64,000 nt of DNA from Microbacterium sp. lyk4-40-TSB-66 (GCF_030209475.1 NZ_JARVRW010000012.1:1-64000), one strand, 5' to 3'. Positions 8,106 through 16,697 are shown, numbered from the stretch's first letter. The notes: generated by a model from the letters alone, not told the origin. A program made the numbers and translations.

Positions 8106-9517
8106 CGGATGGTCCGGACGGTGACGGTCGTGGCATCCACGCCCTCGCCGGCCTCTTCGCGCGACACCTTGATGGCGTCATCGGTGCGCGTGAGGTCGCG
8201 ACGCAGGGTCTCGGGCACGAGGAAGGTCGAGGCGGTCGTGATGAGCGCCAGGGTCGCCATGTAGATCGCCAGCAGCAGCCAGTTCGCATCGCTCACGGCG
8301 ATGATGTACGCGCCGAGGACGCCCGCGAGACCACCGGCCAGGACGGCCGACAGCTCGCGCGCCATCGCGACGCCGAGGTAGCGGTGACGGTTGCCGAACA
8401 GTTCGGGGAGCATGGCGCACTGGGGTCCGAGCATGGAGTTGACAGCCACCCCGATGCCGATCGCGATGACGGCGATGGTGATCGGATAGCTGCCGAGCGA
8501 CATGAGCCACCAGGCCGGGAACGTGAACACCAGCATGAACAGTGCACCCGCGCGGTAGACCGTGCGGCGGCCCATGCGGTCGGACAGCGCACCCGTCAGC
8601 GGCACCGAGAAGATCCCGATGAGCGAGCCGAGCGTGACACCCCACGTCAGCAGGCTGCGGTCGGCCTGGCCGCCGACGGTGGCCACGAAGAACGTGAGCG
8701 CGAGGGTGTTGAACATGTACGAGCCGCCGTTCTCGGCCATGCGGAGTCCGATGCCCACGATCACACCCGGCAGACCGCGCGTGAAGATGTCGCGGACCGG
8801 GCGCTCGGCGATCTGCTCGCTCTTCTCGAGCTCGATGAAGGTCGGCGTCTCGCGCAGACGCATACGGATGAACAGCGCGAGCAGGATGAGCACGAACGAC
8901 GCCAGGAACGGCACGCGCCAGCCCCAGCTGAGCAGCTGGTCTTCGGGCAGCAACGAGATCAGGCCGAAGACGACCGCGGCGAGCAGGGTGCCGGCCTGGA
9001 TGCCGATGAAGGGAAGCGCCGAGAAGAAGCCACGACGCTTCACGGGCGCGTACTCGGCCATGAGCACGGTCGCTCCGGCTTGTTCGGCGCCGGCGCCGAA
9101 GCCCTGCAGCAGACGCATGAGCACGAGCAGGATGGGCGCCAGGATGCCGACGGCCTCGTAGGTCGGAAGCAGACCGATGGCGGTGGAGGCTCCGCCCATC
9201 AGCAGGATCGTGATGACGAGCACCCACTTGCGACCGAGCTTGTCACCGAGCACGCCGAAGAAGAGGCCGCCGAAGGGGCGGGCGAGGAAGCCGACGCCGT
9301 AGGTGGCGAAGGCGGCCACCGTGGCGAGGGCCGGGTCGTCCTGCGAGAAGAACAGGACGTTGAAGATCAGCGCCGTCGAGAGGCCGTAGAGCGCGAAGTC
9401 GAAGTACTCCAGCGCGCTGCCGATACTCGAGGCGAGGGTGGCGCGGCGCAGGTTCGCGGCGTATTCGGGGTCATCCGTCGGCTGCGGCGTCGGTGTGGAT
9501 GCAGTGGTCACGGCCAT
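8102..9517 (-). CDS. MHS-family MFS transporter
   Basis: This 471-residue major facilitator belongs by eye to the metabolite:H+ symporter group (ProP/KgtP/ShiA type). Features are ASSIGSALEYFDFALYG in the first helix, the loop motif FFGVLGDKLGRKWVL after helix 2, GAGAEQAGATVLMAEYAP in helices 4-5, and SDRMGRRTVYR between helices 8 and 9. About 12 hydrophobic segments are present. Such proteins import carboxylic acids or osmolytes. The ATG has GAAGGAGA at good spacing. An IclR-type operator overlaps its -35 box, and the relic and FAH genes follow by overlap, so it heads a regulated catabolic operon. The substrate is unknown. Confidence 0.9.
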   Translation of the reverse strand: MAVTTASTPTPQPTDDPEYAANLRRATLASSIGSALEYFDFALYGLSTALIFNVLFFSQDDPALATVAAFATYGVGFLARPFGGLFFGVLGDKLGRKWVLVITILLMGGASTAIGLLPTYEAVGILAPILLVLMRLLQGFGAGAEQAGATVLMAEYAPVKRRGFFSALPFIGIQAGTLLAAVVFGLISLLPEDQLLSWGWRVPFLASFVLILLALFIRMRLRETPTFIELEKSEQIAERPVRDIFTRGLPGVIVGIGLRMAENGGSYMFNTLALTFFVATVGGQADRSLLTWGVTLGSLIGIFSVPLTGALSDRMGRRTVYRAGALFMLVFTFPAWWLMSLGSYPITIAVIAIGIGVAVNSMLGPQCAMLPELFGNRHRYLGVAMARELSAVLAGGLAGVLGAYIIAVSDANWLLLAIYMATLALITTASTFLVPETLRRDLTRTDDAIKVSREEAGEGVDATTVTVRTIR

Positions 9518-9551
9518 CTCCTTCGATCGGCTGGGGTCTTACGACGAGCCG

Positions 9552-9590
9552 ACTGTACCAACGGAGTGGACACAGTTCAATATGTTGAAC
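9552..9590 (-). promoter_or_regulatory. MFS promoter with overlapping IclR-type operator
   Basis: On the minus strand TTGAAC (9580-9575) and TACAGT (9557-9552) are separated by 17 nt, a good promoter for the transporter. The -35 box is one arm of the palindrome GTTCAATATGTTGAAC (9575-9590). A repressor bound there would block RNA polymerase. A closely similar palindrome at 11640-11655 controls the companion genes. Confidence 0.7.
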
Positions 9591-9691
9591 AGTATTCGTG
9601 GAGACGCGCAGTGAGGTGTCGGTCGAACGGGCGCGATGGAGCGTCCGGGCACGCGACAGACGCGCCGGACCCCGGAAGGCGGAGCGAGCGG

Positions 9692-10486
9692 TCAGGCGGG
9701 ACGGGACGCGCTGAACGGGTTGGTCAACGCCGCGGCGGCCTCGCGCAACGCGCCCCCGATGCGGGCGATGCGCTCGGGCGCGGCATCCGCCACCGGAAGA
9801 CCCACGCCCAGCGCCAGCTGCGGGTCGCCGGGCGCCCACCCTTCGAGGGGCACGGCGACACCCACGATTCCGCGGAACGACTCCTCTTCGTCGACCGCCC
9901 ATCCGCGCTCTCGCGAGGCGGCGATCTTGGCGATCACGGCGTCGACGTCGAGGGTGCTGTGGTCGGTGAGTTTCGGCAGCGGGCGGCCCCGCGTGAGAAG
10001 GGCCCGCACGTCGTCGTCGGTGCGCGTCATCAGCAGCGCCCGGCCCGTGGCCGACAGCGCCGCGGGAAGGCGCGAGCCGAGGGGCGTGCCCATGCGGATC
10101 GATCGCGATCCCTCGTAGCGGGCGAGGTAGAGGGCGTCCGCGTCGTCGAGCACCGCGACCTGCACGAGTTCGGTCGCCAGCACCGGCGAGGTCTCGCACA
10201 CCGCGTAGAACTCGCGGACCTGGTTGAACTGCGCGGCGAAGGCCCCGCCGAGCTCCGCGGTGCGGATACCGAGGCGGTACCCCAGTGGAACGCGCTCGAT
10301 CATGCGCCCCGCTTCGAGCGAGAGACAGAGGTTCGCCGTCGACGACTTCGCGAGGCCCAGACCCGCTGCGAGCTCGGTGAGGGTCAGGGTGCGCCCCGCC
10401 TCGGCGAGCAGGCCCAGGAGCCGGATGCTGCGCCCCACCGCCGGAGCCGGGTCGCGGACGGCGCCGCCCTCATCGTCATCTCTCAC
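9692..10486 (-). CDS. IclR-family transcriptional regulator
   Basis: This 264-residue protein has an N-terminal winged helix-turn-helix (about 18-75: RSIRLLGLLAEAGRTLTLTE then LAAGLGLAKSSTANLCLSL) and the C-terminal IclR effector domain (LPAALSATGRALL, RERGWAVDEEESFRGIVGVA). The open frame begins further upstream, but the GTG at 10486 has a GGGGAGG Shine-Dalgarno 5 nt away and gives a normal N-terminus. It lies downstream of the 2-hydroxyacid dehydrogenase gene, whose stop is 40 nt away, so it is probably co-transcribed and autoregulated. The GTTCAAT palindromes at 9575 and 11640 are its likely targets; that link is inferred. Confidence 0.92.
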   Translation of the reverse strand: MRDDDEGGAVRDPAPAVGRSIRLLGLLAEAGRTLTLTELAAGLGLAKSSTANLCLSLEAGRMIERVPLGYRLGIRTAELGGAFAAQFNQVREFYAVCETSPVLATELVQVAVLDDADALYLARYEGSRSIRMGTPLGSRLPAALSATGRALLMTRTDDDVRALLTRGRPLPKLTDHSTLDVDAVIAKIAASRERGWAVDEEESFRGIVGVAVPLEGWAPGDPQLALGVGLPVADAAPERIARIGGALREAAAALTNPFSASRPA

Positions 10487-10526
10487 CGCGACCTCCCCGT
10501 CGTGCGGACGTCGCCGCAACGGCGCG

Positions 10527-11582
10527 TCAGTAGAACTCGACCGTATCGACAACCGCCCGCATCGGTTGACCGTCGAGCAGGCGCGTGGCGTTCTCCGCGA
10601 AGCGGCGGGCGATGCGCTCTTCCTCTTTGCTGCTCAGCGCGGCGGTGTGCGGGCTGACCAGGACCGACGGATGCCGCCACAGCGGGGAATCCTCGGGCAA
10701 CGGCTCCACCTCGAAGACGTCGAGGGCCGCGAACGACACCCGCCCGTCGTCGAGGGCCGCGAGCAGCGCCGACTCGTCGATCACGGTTCCGCGCCCGACG
10801 CTGGCGAGGATGACCCCCGGCTTGACCGCCGCGAGCACGCGCTCGTCGATGAGGTGGTGGGTCTGCTCGGTGCCGGGAAGGGTGACCACGATGGCATCCA
10901 CTTCTCCGACGGCGCCCACGAGCTCGTCGAGCGGGATGAGGCGGTCGACTCCGTCGACGGGCGCGCCCGAGCGGGTGGTCCCCCACACCTCGGCCCCCAG
11001 GGCGTGGAAGCGACGGGCGCACTCGGCACCGATGCCGCCGAGACCCACGACGAGCACGGTCATCTCATCGACCTGACGCATCTCCCAGCGATCGGTCCAC
11101 GCGCGCTCGGCCTGCTGCCGGGCGAGACGGGGCAGGTCTTTCGCGCCGGCCATCACGCCGAAGACGGCGAACTCGGCGAGGGGTCCGCCGTGGACGCCGG
11201 CGCTCGTGGTGAAAGCGACGCGGTCGAGGGCCTCGCGGTCGAGGTCGGCGGCCTTGACCTGTCCTCCGCCCCCCGCCGCCGTGGTCATGACCCAGCGAAG
11301 ACGCGGGTTCGCCGCGACCGTGCGGGCGAGAGCGGACGGGTCGACATCGGGGATGCCGAACAGCGCGTCGGCCGAGTCGACCATCTCGTCGAAAGCCCGC
11401 TGCTGTTCAGCGGTACGCTCGTGGTCCGGGTCGCCCGACCAATCGGCCGGTCCGCGCATCGGGGGCGTGAGCGACGCGTCGCGCACGAGCTCGAGGCGCG
11501 GCTCGAGGCGTTCGATGAGGCGGCAGTGCTCTTCCTTCAGAGGCACCGCGACCACCGCGCGGAGACTGGACCGTGTCGACAT
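10527..11582 (-). CDS. D-isomer-specific 2-hydroxyacid dehydrogenase
   Basis: The 351-residue NAD(P)-dependent oxidoreductase has the family nucleotide-binding loop VLVVGLGGIGAECARRF near residues 165-182, followed by ILASVGRGTVIDESAL, the FEVEPLPEDSPLW segment with the catalytic Glu, and SPHTA with the catalytic His. It would interconvert a 2-hydroxy acid and a 2-oxo acid. ATG 11582 is preferred to 11591 because AAGGGA then has 9-nt spacing. It is divergent from the 3-hydroxyisobutyrate dehydrogenase-like gene, sharing a control region with an IclR-type palindrome, and is followed by the iclR gene. Confidence 0.92.
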   Translation of the reverse strand: MSTRSSLRAVVAVPLKEEHCRLIERLEPRLELVRDASLTPPMRGPADWSGDPDHERTAEQQRAFDEMVDSADALFGIPDVDPSALARTVAANPRLRWVMTTAAGGGGQVKAADLDREALDRVAFTTSAGVHGGPLAEFAVFGVMAGAKDLPRLARQQAERAWTDRWEMRQVDEMTVLVVGLGGIGAECARRFHALGAEVWGTTRSGAPVDGVDRLIPLDELVGAVGEVDAIVVTLPGTEQTHHLIDERVLAAVKPGVILASVGRGTVIDESALLAALDDGRVSFAALDVFEVEPLPEDSPLWRHPSVLVSPHTAALSSKEEERIARRFAENATRLLDGQPMRAVVDTVEFY

Positions 11583-11639
11583 CGTCGTCATTCCCTTCGC
11601 CGCCGCGATTGCGCACCGCGGCGATCCTTATCGGACTCT

Positions 11640-11664
11640 GTTCACTATATTGAACCCTGTTCAA
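11640..11664. promoter_or_regulatory. IclR-type operator between divergent dehydrogenase genes
   Basis: GTTCACTATATTGAAC (11640-11655) nearly matches the palindrome at 9575 and is followed by an extra half site GTTCAA (11659-11664). It lies upstream of both the 2-hydroxyacid dehydrogenase (minus) and the 11693 gene (plus), whose -10 box is 17 nt further on. Confidence 0.65.
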
Positions 11665-11680
11665 CCTGTTGTCCAGCCGG

Positions 11681-11686
11681 TAAGAT
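11681..11686 (+). promoter_or_regulatory. -10 box for the leaderless 11693 gene
   Basis: TAAGAT, then six nucleotides, then ATG. No Shine-Dalgarno is present. The operator half site at 11659-11664 falls in the expected -35 region. Confidence 0.6.
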
Positions 11687-11692
11687 CGGTCC

Positions 11693-12571
11693 ATGACAAC
11701 GCTCGATGACGTGCGACTCGGCGTGTGGGGCCTCGGCGCCATGGGCGAGCCGATGGCCCACCACCTGCTGTCCGCCCGCGGATCCCTCGCCGTGCACGCG
11801 CGGCGCGAAAGACCCGGCCTGACCGGAGCCGGAGCCACCTGGGCGGCCACGGCCCGCGAACTCGCCGAGGCGACGGACGCCGTACTGGTGATGCTGCCCG
11901 ACCTCCCGCAGCTCGAGGAGCACCTCGATGGACCCGACGGACTGCTCGCCGGCGTCGGCGACCGGGACTTCCTGCTCATGATCGGCTCGACGTCGTCGCC
12001 CGTCGGTGTGCGCGACCTGGCCGGTCGGCTTCCCGACGGCATCCGGGTCGTGGACTGCCCCGTCTCGGGCGGGGAGGACGGCGCGAAGGCCGGGACCCTG
12101 TCGATCATGCTCGGCGGAGACGAGACGGACACGGATCGGGCGACCGCCCTGCTCGCCCCGTGCGGCACCCCCGTGCGGCTCGGCCCCCTCGGCGCCGGAG
12201 AGGTCGCGAAGGCGTGCAATCAGATGGTCGTCGCGGCCACCATCCTCGCGCTCGGCGAGGCGACGGAGCTCGCCGCCCGCTCCGACGTCGACCCCGCCGC
12301 CCTCTGGCAGCTGCTCGGCGGCGGGTACGCCGGGTCGAACCTGCTGCAGAGCCGTCGCGACAAGCTCGTCTCAGGCGACGACTCCCCCAGCGGCGTCGCG
12401 TCGTACATGGTCAAGGACCTGCGCTTCGCGGCCGACATCGCCGCCGCCACCGGCACCAGCCCGGCTCTGCTGCCGGCGCTCCGCGACGCGTTCGACGAGA
12501 TCGTGGAGCGCGACCTGGGCGACCGCGACATCGCGGTGACGCGCCGGTTCACCGCCGAACGCAGCGCCTGA
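11693..12571 (+). CDS. 3-hydroxyisobutyrate dehydrogenase-family oxidoreductase
   Basis: A 292-residue beta-hydroxyacid dehydrogenase. The Rossmann loop VWGLGAMGEPMA is near residues 11-22, the substrate motif DCPVSGGEDGAKAG near 121-134, and the catalytic lysine sits in GAGEVAKACNQMVV near 167-180. Enzymes of this group reduce tartronate semialdehyde, succinic semialdehyde or related compounds. The AKACNQ helix leaves the family assignment clear but not the substrate. It is probably leaderless and shares its control region with the divergent 2-hydroxyacid dehydrogenase, so the two enzymes likely serve the same pathway as the transporter at 8102. Confidence 0.9.
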   Translation: MTTLDDVRLGVWGLGAMGEPMAHHLLSARGSLAVHARRERPGLTGAGATWAATARELAEATDAVLVMLPDLPQLEEHLDGPDGLLAGVGDRDFLLMIGSTSSPVGVRDLAGRLPDGIRVVDCPVSGGEDGAKAGTLSIMLGGDETDTDRATALLAPCGTPVRLGPLGAGEVAKACNQMVVAATILALGEATELAARSDVDPAALWQLLGGGYAGSNLLQSRRDKLVSGDDSPSGVASYMVKDLRFAADIAAATGTSPALLPALRDAFDEIVERDLGDRDIAVTRRFTAERSA

Positions 12572-12581
12572 CGCCGGAGGA

Positions 12582-12619
12582 GACGGTGCGGAGCGGCCCG
12601 GTGGGCGCCCCGCACCGTC
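12582..12619. terminator. Bidirectional hairpin between convergent genes
   Basis: A 10-bp perfect stem, GACGGTGCGG (12582-12591) with CCGCACCGTC (12610-12619), fills most of the 55-nt gap between the 11693 gene and the convergent idnD-like gene. There is no strong T tract on either side. Confidence 0.6.
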
Positions 12620-12626
12620 GTCCGGG

Positions 12627-13628
12627 TCAGAGGGCGAAGACGACCTTGCCGGAACGCTGGGAGTCACGCGCGGTGGCGAAGGCCTCGTCGGCATCCGTCA
12701 ACGCGAACTCGTGCGTGAGGGCGTTCTCGATACGGGGGTTCGCCGCGAGCAGTTCCACCGCCGCGTCGATCTCGTCGCGGAAGCGGAACGCGCCGAAGTA
12801 GCGCACCTCCTTGGAGATGAAGGGGGCGAGGTTGACCGGCCGCGCATCGTCGGGGAGCATGCCGACCTGCACGACGGTGCCTCCCGCCCGCACCGCCTTC
12901 AGGGCGGTCGAGATCGACACGGGCACGCCCGAGCATTCGAGCACGACCGCGTACGCACCCGCCTCGACCGTCTCGCTCGAGACGTCTATCGTCGCCTCGG
13001 CGCCGAGAGCCCGCGCACGCTCGAGGGGGCCGGCGAGCACGTCGGTCGCTGTGACGCGCGCCCCGGCGGCGGTGCCCGCGGCGACGGCCATCAGACCGAT
13101 CGGGCCGGATCCGGTGACGAGCACATCGAGGCCGTCGACCGGACCCGCCTTGCCGAGAGCATGCAGGGCGACGGCGAGCGGCTCGGCCAGCACGGCGCGA
13201 CGCACCGGGAGGTCGGTCGGCAGCGGGCGCACCATGCCGCTCTCGACGACCAGATACTCGGATGCCGCGCCCTGGGTGTGCGGCCAGGTGGAGGCGCTGC
13301 CGAGGTAGGAGCCCCCGGGCCACAGGTGCGGCGCGTCCTCGATACCCTCGCGCGGAGTCCCGAACCTCGCGGGATGCACCGTGACCGGCGTCCCCGGGGC
13401 GAGTGCACCGGAGGGATCGAGATCGACCCGTCCCGACAGCTCGTGACCGGGGACGAGCGGCTCGCGCACGACGAAGGCTCCGTTGGCGCCCTCGAAGAAG
13501 TAGTGCAGGTCGGACCCGCAGATCCCGACGTACTCCACGCGCAGGCGCACCTGTCCCTCCTCGGGTTCGGGGATGGGCACCTCGCGGAGGACCGCGGTGT
13601 TCGCCTTCTCGATCAACAGAGACTTCAT
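12627..13628 (-). CDS. idnD: Zinc alcohol dehydrogenase, L-idonate 5-dehydrogenase-like
   Basis: A 333-residue medium-chain dehydrogenase. Catalytic zinc ligands C37 (VGICGSDLH) and H62/E63 (VPGHE) are present, as is the NAD loop VLVTGSGPIGLMAV. The structural-zinc lobe (about residues 80-125) has no cysteines: the region reads VTVHPARFGTP then GGSYLGSASTWPHTQGA, so the usual four-Cys cluster is missing. The PHTQGA segment resembles idonate dehydrogenases, and the neighbours (gluconate 5-dehydrogenase-like SDR, GntP) support L-idonate to 5-ketogluconate oxidation. ATG 13628 was chosen for its AGAGGA site. The product assignment rests mainly on context. Confidence 0.8.
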   Translation of the reverse strand: MKSLLIEKANTAVLREVPIPEPEEGQVRLRVEYVGICGSDLHYFFEGANGAFVVREPLVPGHELSGRVDLDPSGALAPGTPVTVHPARFGTPREGIEDAPHLWPGGSYLGSASTWPHTQGAASEYLVVESGMVRPLPTDLPVRRAVLAEPLAVALHALGKAGPVDGLDVLVTGSGPIGLMAVAAGTAAGARVTATDVLAGPLERARALGAEATIDVSSETVEAGAYAVVLECSGVPVSISTALKAVRAGGTVVQVGMLPDDARPVNLAPFISKEVRYFGAFRFRDEIDAAVELLAANPRIENALTHEFALTDADEAFATARDSQRSGKVVFAL

Positions 13629-13645
13629 CGTCATTCCTCTCGCGG

Positions 13646-14425
13646 TCAGACGACCGCCGTCATCCCGCCGTCGACGAAGATGTTCTGTCCCGAAACGAAG
13701 CTCGATGCGTCGGAGGCGAGGAAGAGCAGCGCCCCGCGGAGCTCGTCCACGTCTCCCCATCGCGCAGCGGGGGTGCGCTGCGTGAGCCAGCGCGTGAACT
13801 CGGGGTCGTCGACGAGGGCGCGATTCATCTCGGTCGCGAAGTACCCCGGGCTGAGCGCGTTGACCTGGATGCCGTGGCGCGCCAGGTCGGCGGCCATGCC
13901 TGCGGTCAGTTGGGCGACACCGCCCTTCGTGGCCGAGTAGGGCGCGATCGTCTGTCGCGCCAGGCGCGACTGCACCGAGGCGACGTTGACGACCTTGCCG
14001 GAGCCGCGTTCCACCATCGCGGGTGTGACGAAGCGCGACACGTAGAAGACACCCGAGAGGTTCGCTGCGACGATGTCGTCCCAGTCGCTCACCGCGAACT
14101 CGTGGATGGGCGCCCGGCGCTGGACCCCGGCGTTGTTGACGAGGATGTCGGGGGCGCCCACCTCGGCGAGAAGGCCCGCCACGGCGTCCTCGACGGCGGA
14201 TGCATCGGTCACGTCGAAGGTCACCCCGAGCGCGGGGCGGCCCGACAGCTCCTCGGCCTCGACGCGGGTCTGCTCGACGGCTGCCGCGTCGCGACCGTGC
14301 ACGATCAGGCGCGCTCCGCCGCGGGCGAGGGTGAGCGCGAGCGCACGGCCGAGGCCCCGCGACGACCCGGTGACCAGTGCGAGACGGTCGGAGACGTCGA
14401 ACAGGTCGGCGTTCGAGCCGGTCAC
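13646..14425 (-). CDS. idnO: Gluconate 5-dehydrogenase-like SDR
   Basis: A 259-residue classical SDR. Seen are the cofactor loop ALVTGSSRGLGRALA near 17-31, NNAG near 94-97, catalytic Ser in VNVASVQS, Tyr/Lys in YSATKGG, and SPGYFATEMN plus FVDGG at the end. In the idonate route this family reduces 5-keto-D-gluconate to D-gluconate with NADPH. GTG 14425 overlaps the gntP stop (GTGA), showing translational coupling, and the idnD-like gene follows after 17 nt. The three genes form one minus-strand operon. Specificity is inferred from context. Confidence 0.88.
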   Translation of the reverse strand: MTGSNADLFDVSDRLALVTGSSRGLGRALALTLARGGARLIVHGRDAAAVEQTRVEAEELSGRPALGVTFDVTDASAVEDAVAGLLAEVGAPDILVNNAGVQRRAPIHEFAVSDWDDIVAANLSGVFYVSRFVTPAMVERGSGKVVNVASVQSRLARQTIAPYSATKGGVAQLTAGMAADLARHGIQVNALSPGYFATEMNRALVDDPEFTRWLTQRTPAARWGDVDELRGALLFLASDASSFVSGQNIFVDGGMTAVV

Positions 14426-15810
14426 AGGATCGCCCCGACGCCGAACACGGCGAGAGCGGCGACGAAGCCCAGCACCGACTCGATGGCCTGCTGGACGGTC
14501 CAGGTCTTCAGCGTCGTCTTGACGTCCATGCCCATGAGTCGACCGACCAGCCAGAAGCCGGAGTCGTTCACGTGGCCGGCGAACACCGACCCCGCGGCGG
14601 TGGCGAGCGTGATCGCCACGACCTGCAGCGGCGAAAAATCGCCGGCCATGACGGCGGGGGCGGCCAGGCCCGCGGCGGTGACGAGGGCGACCGTGGCCGA
14701 ACCCTGCGCGAGGCGGAGGATCACGGCGATGACGTACGCCGCAACGATGACGGGCAGGCCCAGGTCGCCGAGACTGTCGGCGAGCGCGTCTCCGATGCCC
14801 GAGGCACGCAGCACCGCACCGAACATCCCGCCCGCACCGGTGATGAGGATGACGGAGCACACCGGGCCGAGCGCCGAATCGACGACCTTCTCGAGGGCGG
14901 TGCCGTTCTCGCCGCGACGGAAGCCGAAGACGACGGTGGCCACGAGAACGGTGATGAGCAGGGCGACGGGCGAGTTGCCGAGCAGCACGAGGACCTGCAC
15001 GACGATGTTGTCGGTGTCGACCACTCCCGCGGAGCCGAGGGTGGTGAGGCCGGTGTTGAGGAAGATCAGCAGCATCGGCAGCAGCAGCACGGCGATGACC
15101 GTGCCGGGCTTGGGCGGGTTGCTGGGCTGGTCGGCGTCGACGTCGCCGAAGAGCATCGGCACGGGCAGCACGATGCGGCGCGCGATGAACTTGCCCCAGA
15201 GGTAACCCGAGAGGTACCAGATCGGGAACGCGATGATGAGGCCGACGATCAGCAGCAGCCCGAGGTTGGCGCCGTACAGCTCACTCGCGGTCACCGGACC
15301 CGGGTGAGGAGGCAGGAAGACGTGCATCACCGAGAACGCGGCGGCGGCCGGCAGACCGAACAGCAGCACGTTGTTGCCCGACACGCGCCGCGCGATGGCG
15401 AAGATGATCGGCAGCATCATGACGAGGCCCGCGTCGAAGAACATCGGGAAACCGAGGATGAGCGAGACGATGCCCAGGGCGAAGGGGGCGCGCTTCTCGC
15501 CGAAGATGCGCACGAAGGTCTCGGCGAGCGACTGCGCGCCACCGGAGTGCTCGATCAAACGTCCGAGCATCGCGCCGAGGGCGACGAGCAGGGCGACGGT
15601 GCCGAGGGTGCCGCCGAATCCCCCGGTGAGCGTCGACACGATGGCCGACACGGGGATGCCGGCGACGAACGCCGTCACGAGCGACACGATGATGAGCGCG
15701 AGGAACGCGTGCACCTTCAGCCAGATGATGAGCACCAGGATCAGCGCGATCGCGCCCGCCGCGATGGCGAGCAGCGGCGCGGTGCCGAGTGTTTGAGTCC
15801 AGTCGTCCAA
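14422..15810 (-). CDS. gntP: GntP-family gluconate permease
   Basis: A 462-residue H+ symporter with about 12-14 hydrophobic segments and GntP signatures: GAMLGRLIEHSGGAQSLAET, FPMFFDAGLVMMLPIIF, VFLPPHPGPVTASELYGANL, and GVLRASGIG-like and NDSGFWLVGR segments near the end. It would import gluconate or idonate. I chose a TTG start at 15810 because GGAG lies 5 nt upstream and the family N-terminus follows at once; no ATG or GTG is nearby. It is first in the minus-strand operon gntP-idnO-idnD and diverges from the GntR regulator. Confidence 0.92.
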   Translation of the reverse strand: MDDWTQTLGTAPLLAIAAGAIALILVLIIWLKVHAFLALIIVSLVTAFVAGIPVSAIVSTLTGGFGGTLGTVALLVALGAMLGRLIEHSGGAQSLAETFVRIFGEKRAPFALGIVSLILGFPMFFDAGLVMMLPIIFAIARRVSGNNVLLFGLPAAAAFSVMHVFLPPHPGPVTASELYGANLGLLLIVGLIIAFPIWYLSGYLWGKFIARRIVLPVPMLFGDVDADQPSNPPKPGTVIAVLLLPMLLIFLNTGLTTLGSAGVVDTDNIVVQVLVLLGNSPVALLITVLVATVVFGFRRGENGTALEKVVDSALGPVCSVILITGAGGMFGAVLRASGIGDALADSLGDLGLPVIVAAYVIAVILRLAQGSATVALVTAAGLAAPAVMAGDFSPLQVVAITLATAAGSVFAGHVNDSGFWLVGRLMGMDVKTTLKTWTVQQAIESVLGFVAALAVFGVGAIL

Positions 15811-15889
15811 GAGATCTCCGTCGATACAGGGGGTGCGCGGCGTCGGGCATACTCGGCTCGTCCGCGGCCGCCGAGAGGCGTTCGCAGGA

Positions 15890-15940
15890 TTCTCACACAA
15901 TGATCATATTTTTGACAAGATATGGTCGTACCTAATGCAC
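15890..15940. promoter_or_regulatory. gntP/GntR divergent control region
   Basis: An unusually A+T-rich patch in a G+C-rich region. ATGATCAT (15900-15907) is a perfect 8-bp palindrome, a plausible GntR half-site pair. On the minus strand TTGTCA followed after 18 nt by GAGAAT could be the gntP promoter. On the plus strand TTGACA (15912-15917) points toward the regulator, without a convincing -10 at 17 nt. Element assignment is tentative. Confidence 0.5.
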
Positions 15941-15953
15941 CTAAGGAGGGGTC

Positions 15954-16649
15954 ATGGCGCGAGCGTCGCATGGCTCGGTGGTGGATGCCATCGGCATGCG
16001 CATCGTCGACGGCGACCTCGCCACCGGACGCGTCCTGACCCTCGCCGACCTCGAATCCGAGTACGCCGTGTCCCGCACCGTGGTGCGCGAGGCAGTTCGG
16101 GTGCTCGAGGCGATGGGTATGCTCGCTCAGCGCCGCCGCGTGGGGATCACGGTGCGTCCCCCCGCCGACTGGAGCGCGCTGGACACCCGCATCATCGGGT
16201 GGCAGCTCGCCGGCCGCGGCCGCGATCAGTTGATCGTGAACACGACGGAGCTTCGCGCGGCCATCGAACCGGTGGCGGCGCGCCTCAGTGCCCGCCGCGC
16301 CACCGACCTGCAGCGCGGCGAGATCCTCCGCCTCGCGGACGAGCTCGCGCGCCTCGGCGCAGCCGGCCTCGGCAACTCCCCCGAGTACCTCGCGGCCGAC
16401 ATCGCCTTCCACGACCTGATCCTGCTCTCCAGCGGCAACCTCATGCTCGCCGCCGCTCGAGCGCCCATCGCCGCCGCGATCGAGGGTCGCGCGATGCACG
16501 GGCTCACTCCCGGCATCCCGAACCCCGACGCGCTCGACAACCACATCGAGACGGCTGCCGCCATCGGACGCGCCGACGCCGACGCCGCCGAGGAGCACAC
16601 GCGCCGATACGTCGCCGCGGTGCTCACCGAGGTACGCCGCACCATCTGA
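15954..16649 (+). CDS. GntR-family (FadR subfamily) regulator
   Basis: A 231-residue regulator with an N-terminal winged helix (about 1-70: ADLESEYAVSRTVVREAVRV then LEAMGMLAQRRRVGITV) and an all-helical FCD effector domain, in which RAAIEPVAARLSA, DIAFHDLIL and NHIETAAAI supply the usual Asp/His metal-site residues. AAGGAGGG precedes the ATG. It is divergent from gntP and directly upstream of gntK, so control of gluconate uptake and phosphorylation by gluconate or 6-phosphogluconate is likely (inferred). Confidence 0.93.
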   Translation: MARASHGSVVDAIGMRIVDGDLATGRVLTLADLESEYAVSRTVVREAVRVLEAMGMLAQRRRVGITVRPPADWSALDTRIIGWQLAGRGRDQLIVNTTELRAAIEPVAARLSARRATDLQRGEILRLADELARLGAAGLGNSPEYLAADIAFHDLILLSSGNLMLAAARAPIAAAIEGRAMHGLTPGIPNPDALDNHIETAAAIGRADADAAEEHTRRYVAAVLTEVRRTI

Positions 16650-16655
16650 CCGCCC

Positions 16656-16675
16656 CTCGGGCCGTCAGGCCCGAG
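16656..16675 (+). terminator. Hairpin between the regulator and gntK
   Basis: An 8-bp perfect stem CTCGGGCC-gtca-GGCCCGAG in the 48-nt gap. No T tract follows, so it may reduce read-through or stabilise an mRNA end rather than terminate fully. Confidence 0.45.
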
Positions 16676-16697
16676 CCCTTCGACGAAGAGAGAGCCC

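Noticed and set aside
8384-10657. A 757-codon plus-strand frame opposite the MFS and iclR genes
   Set aside because: Composition (very rich in Arg, Glu, His, Gln) and position opposite two well-recognised genes show it is a shadow frame.
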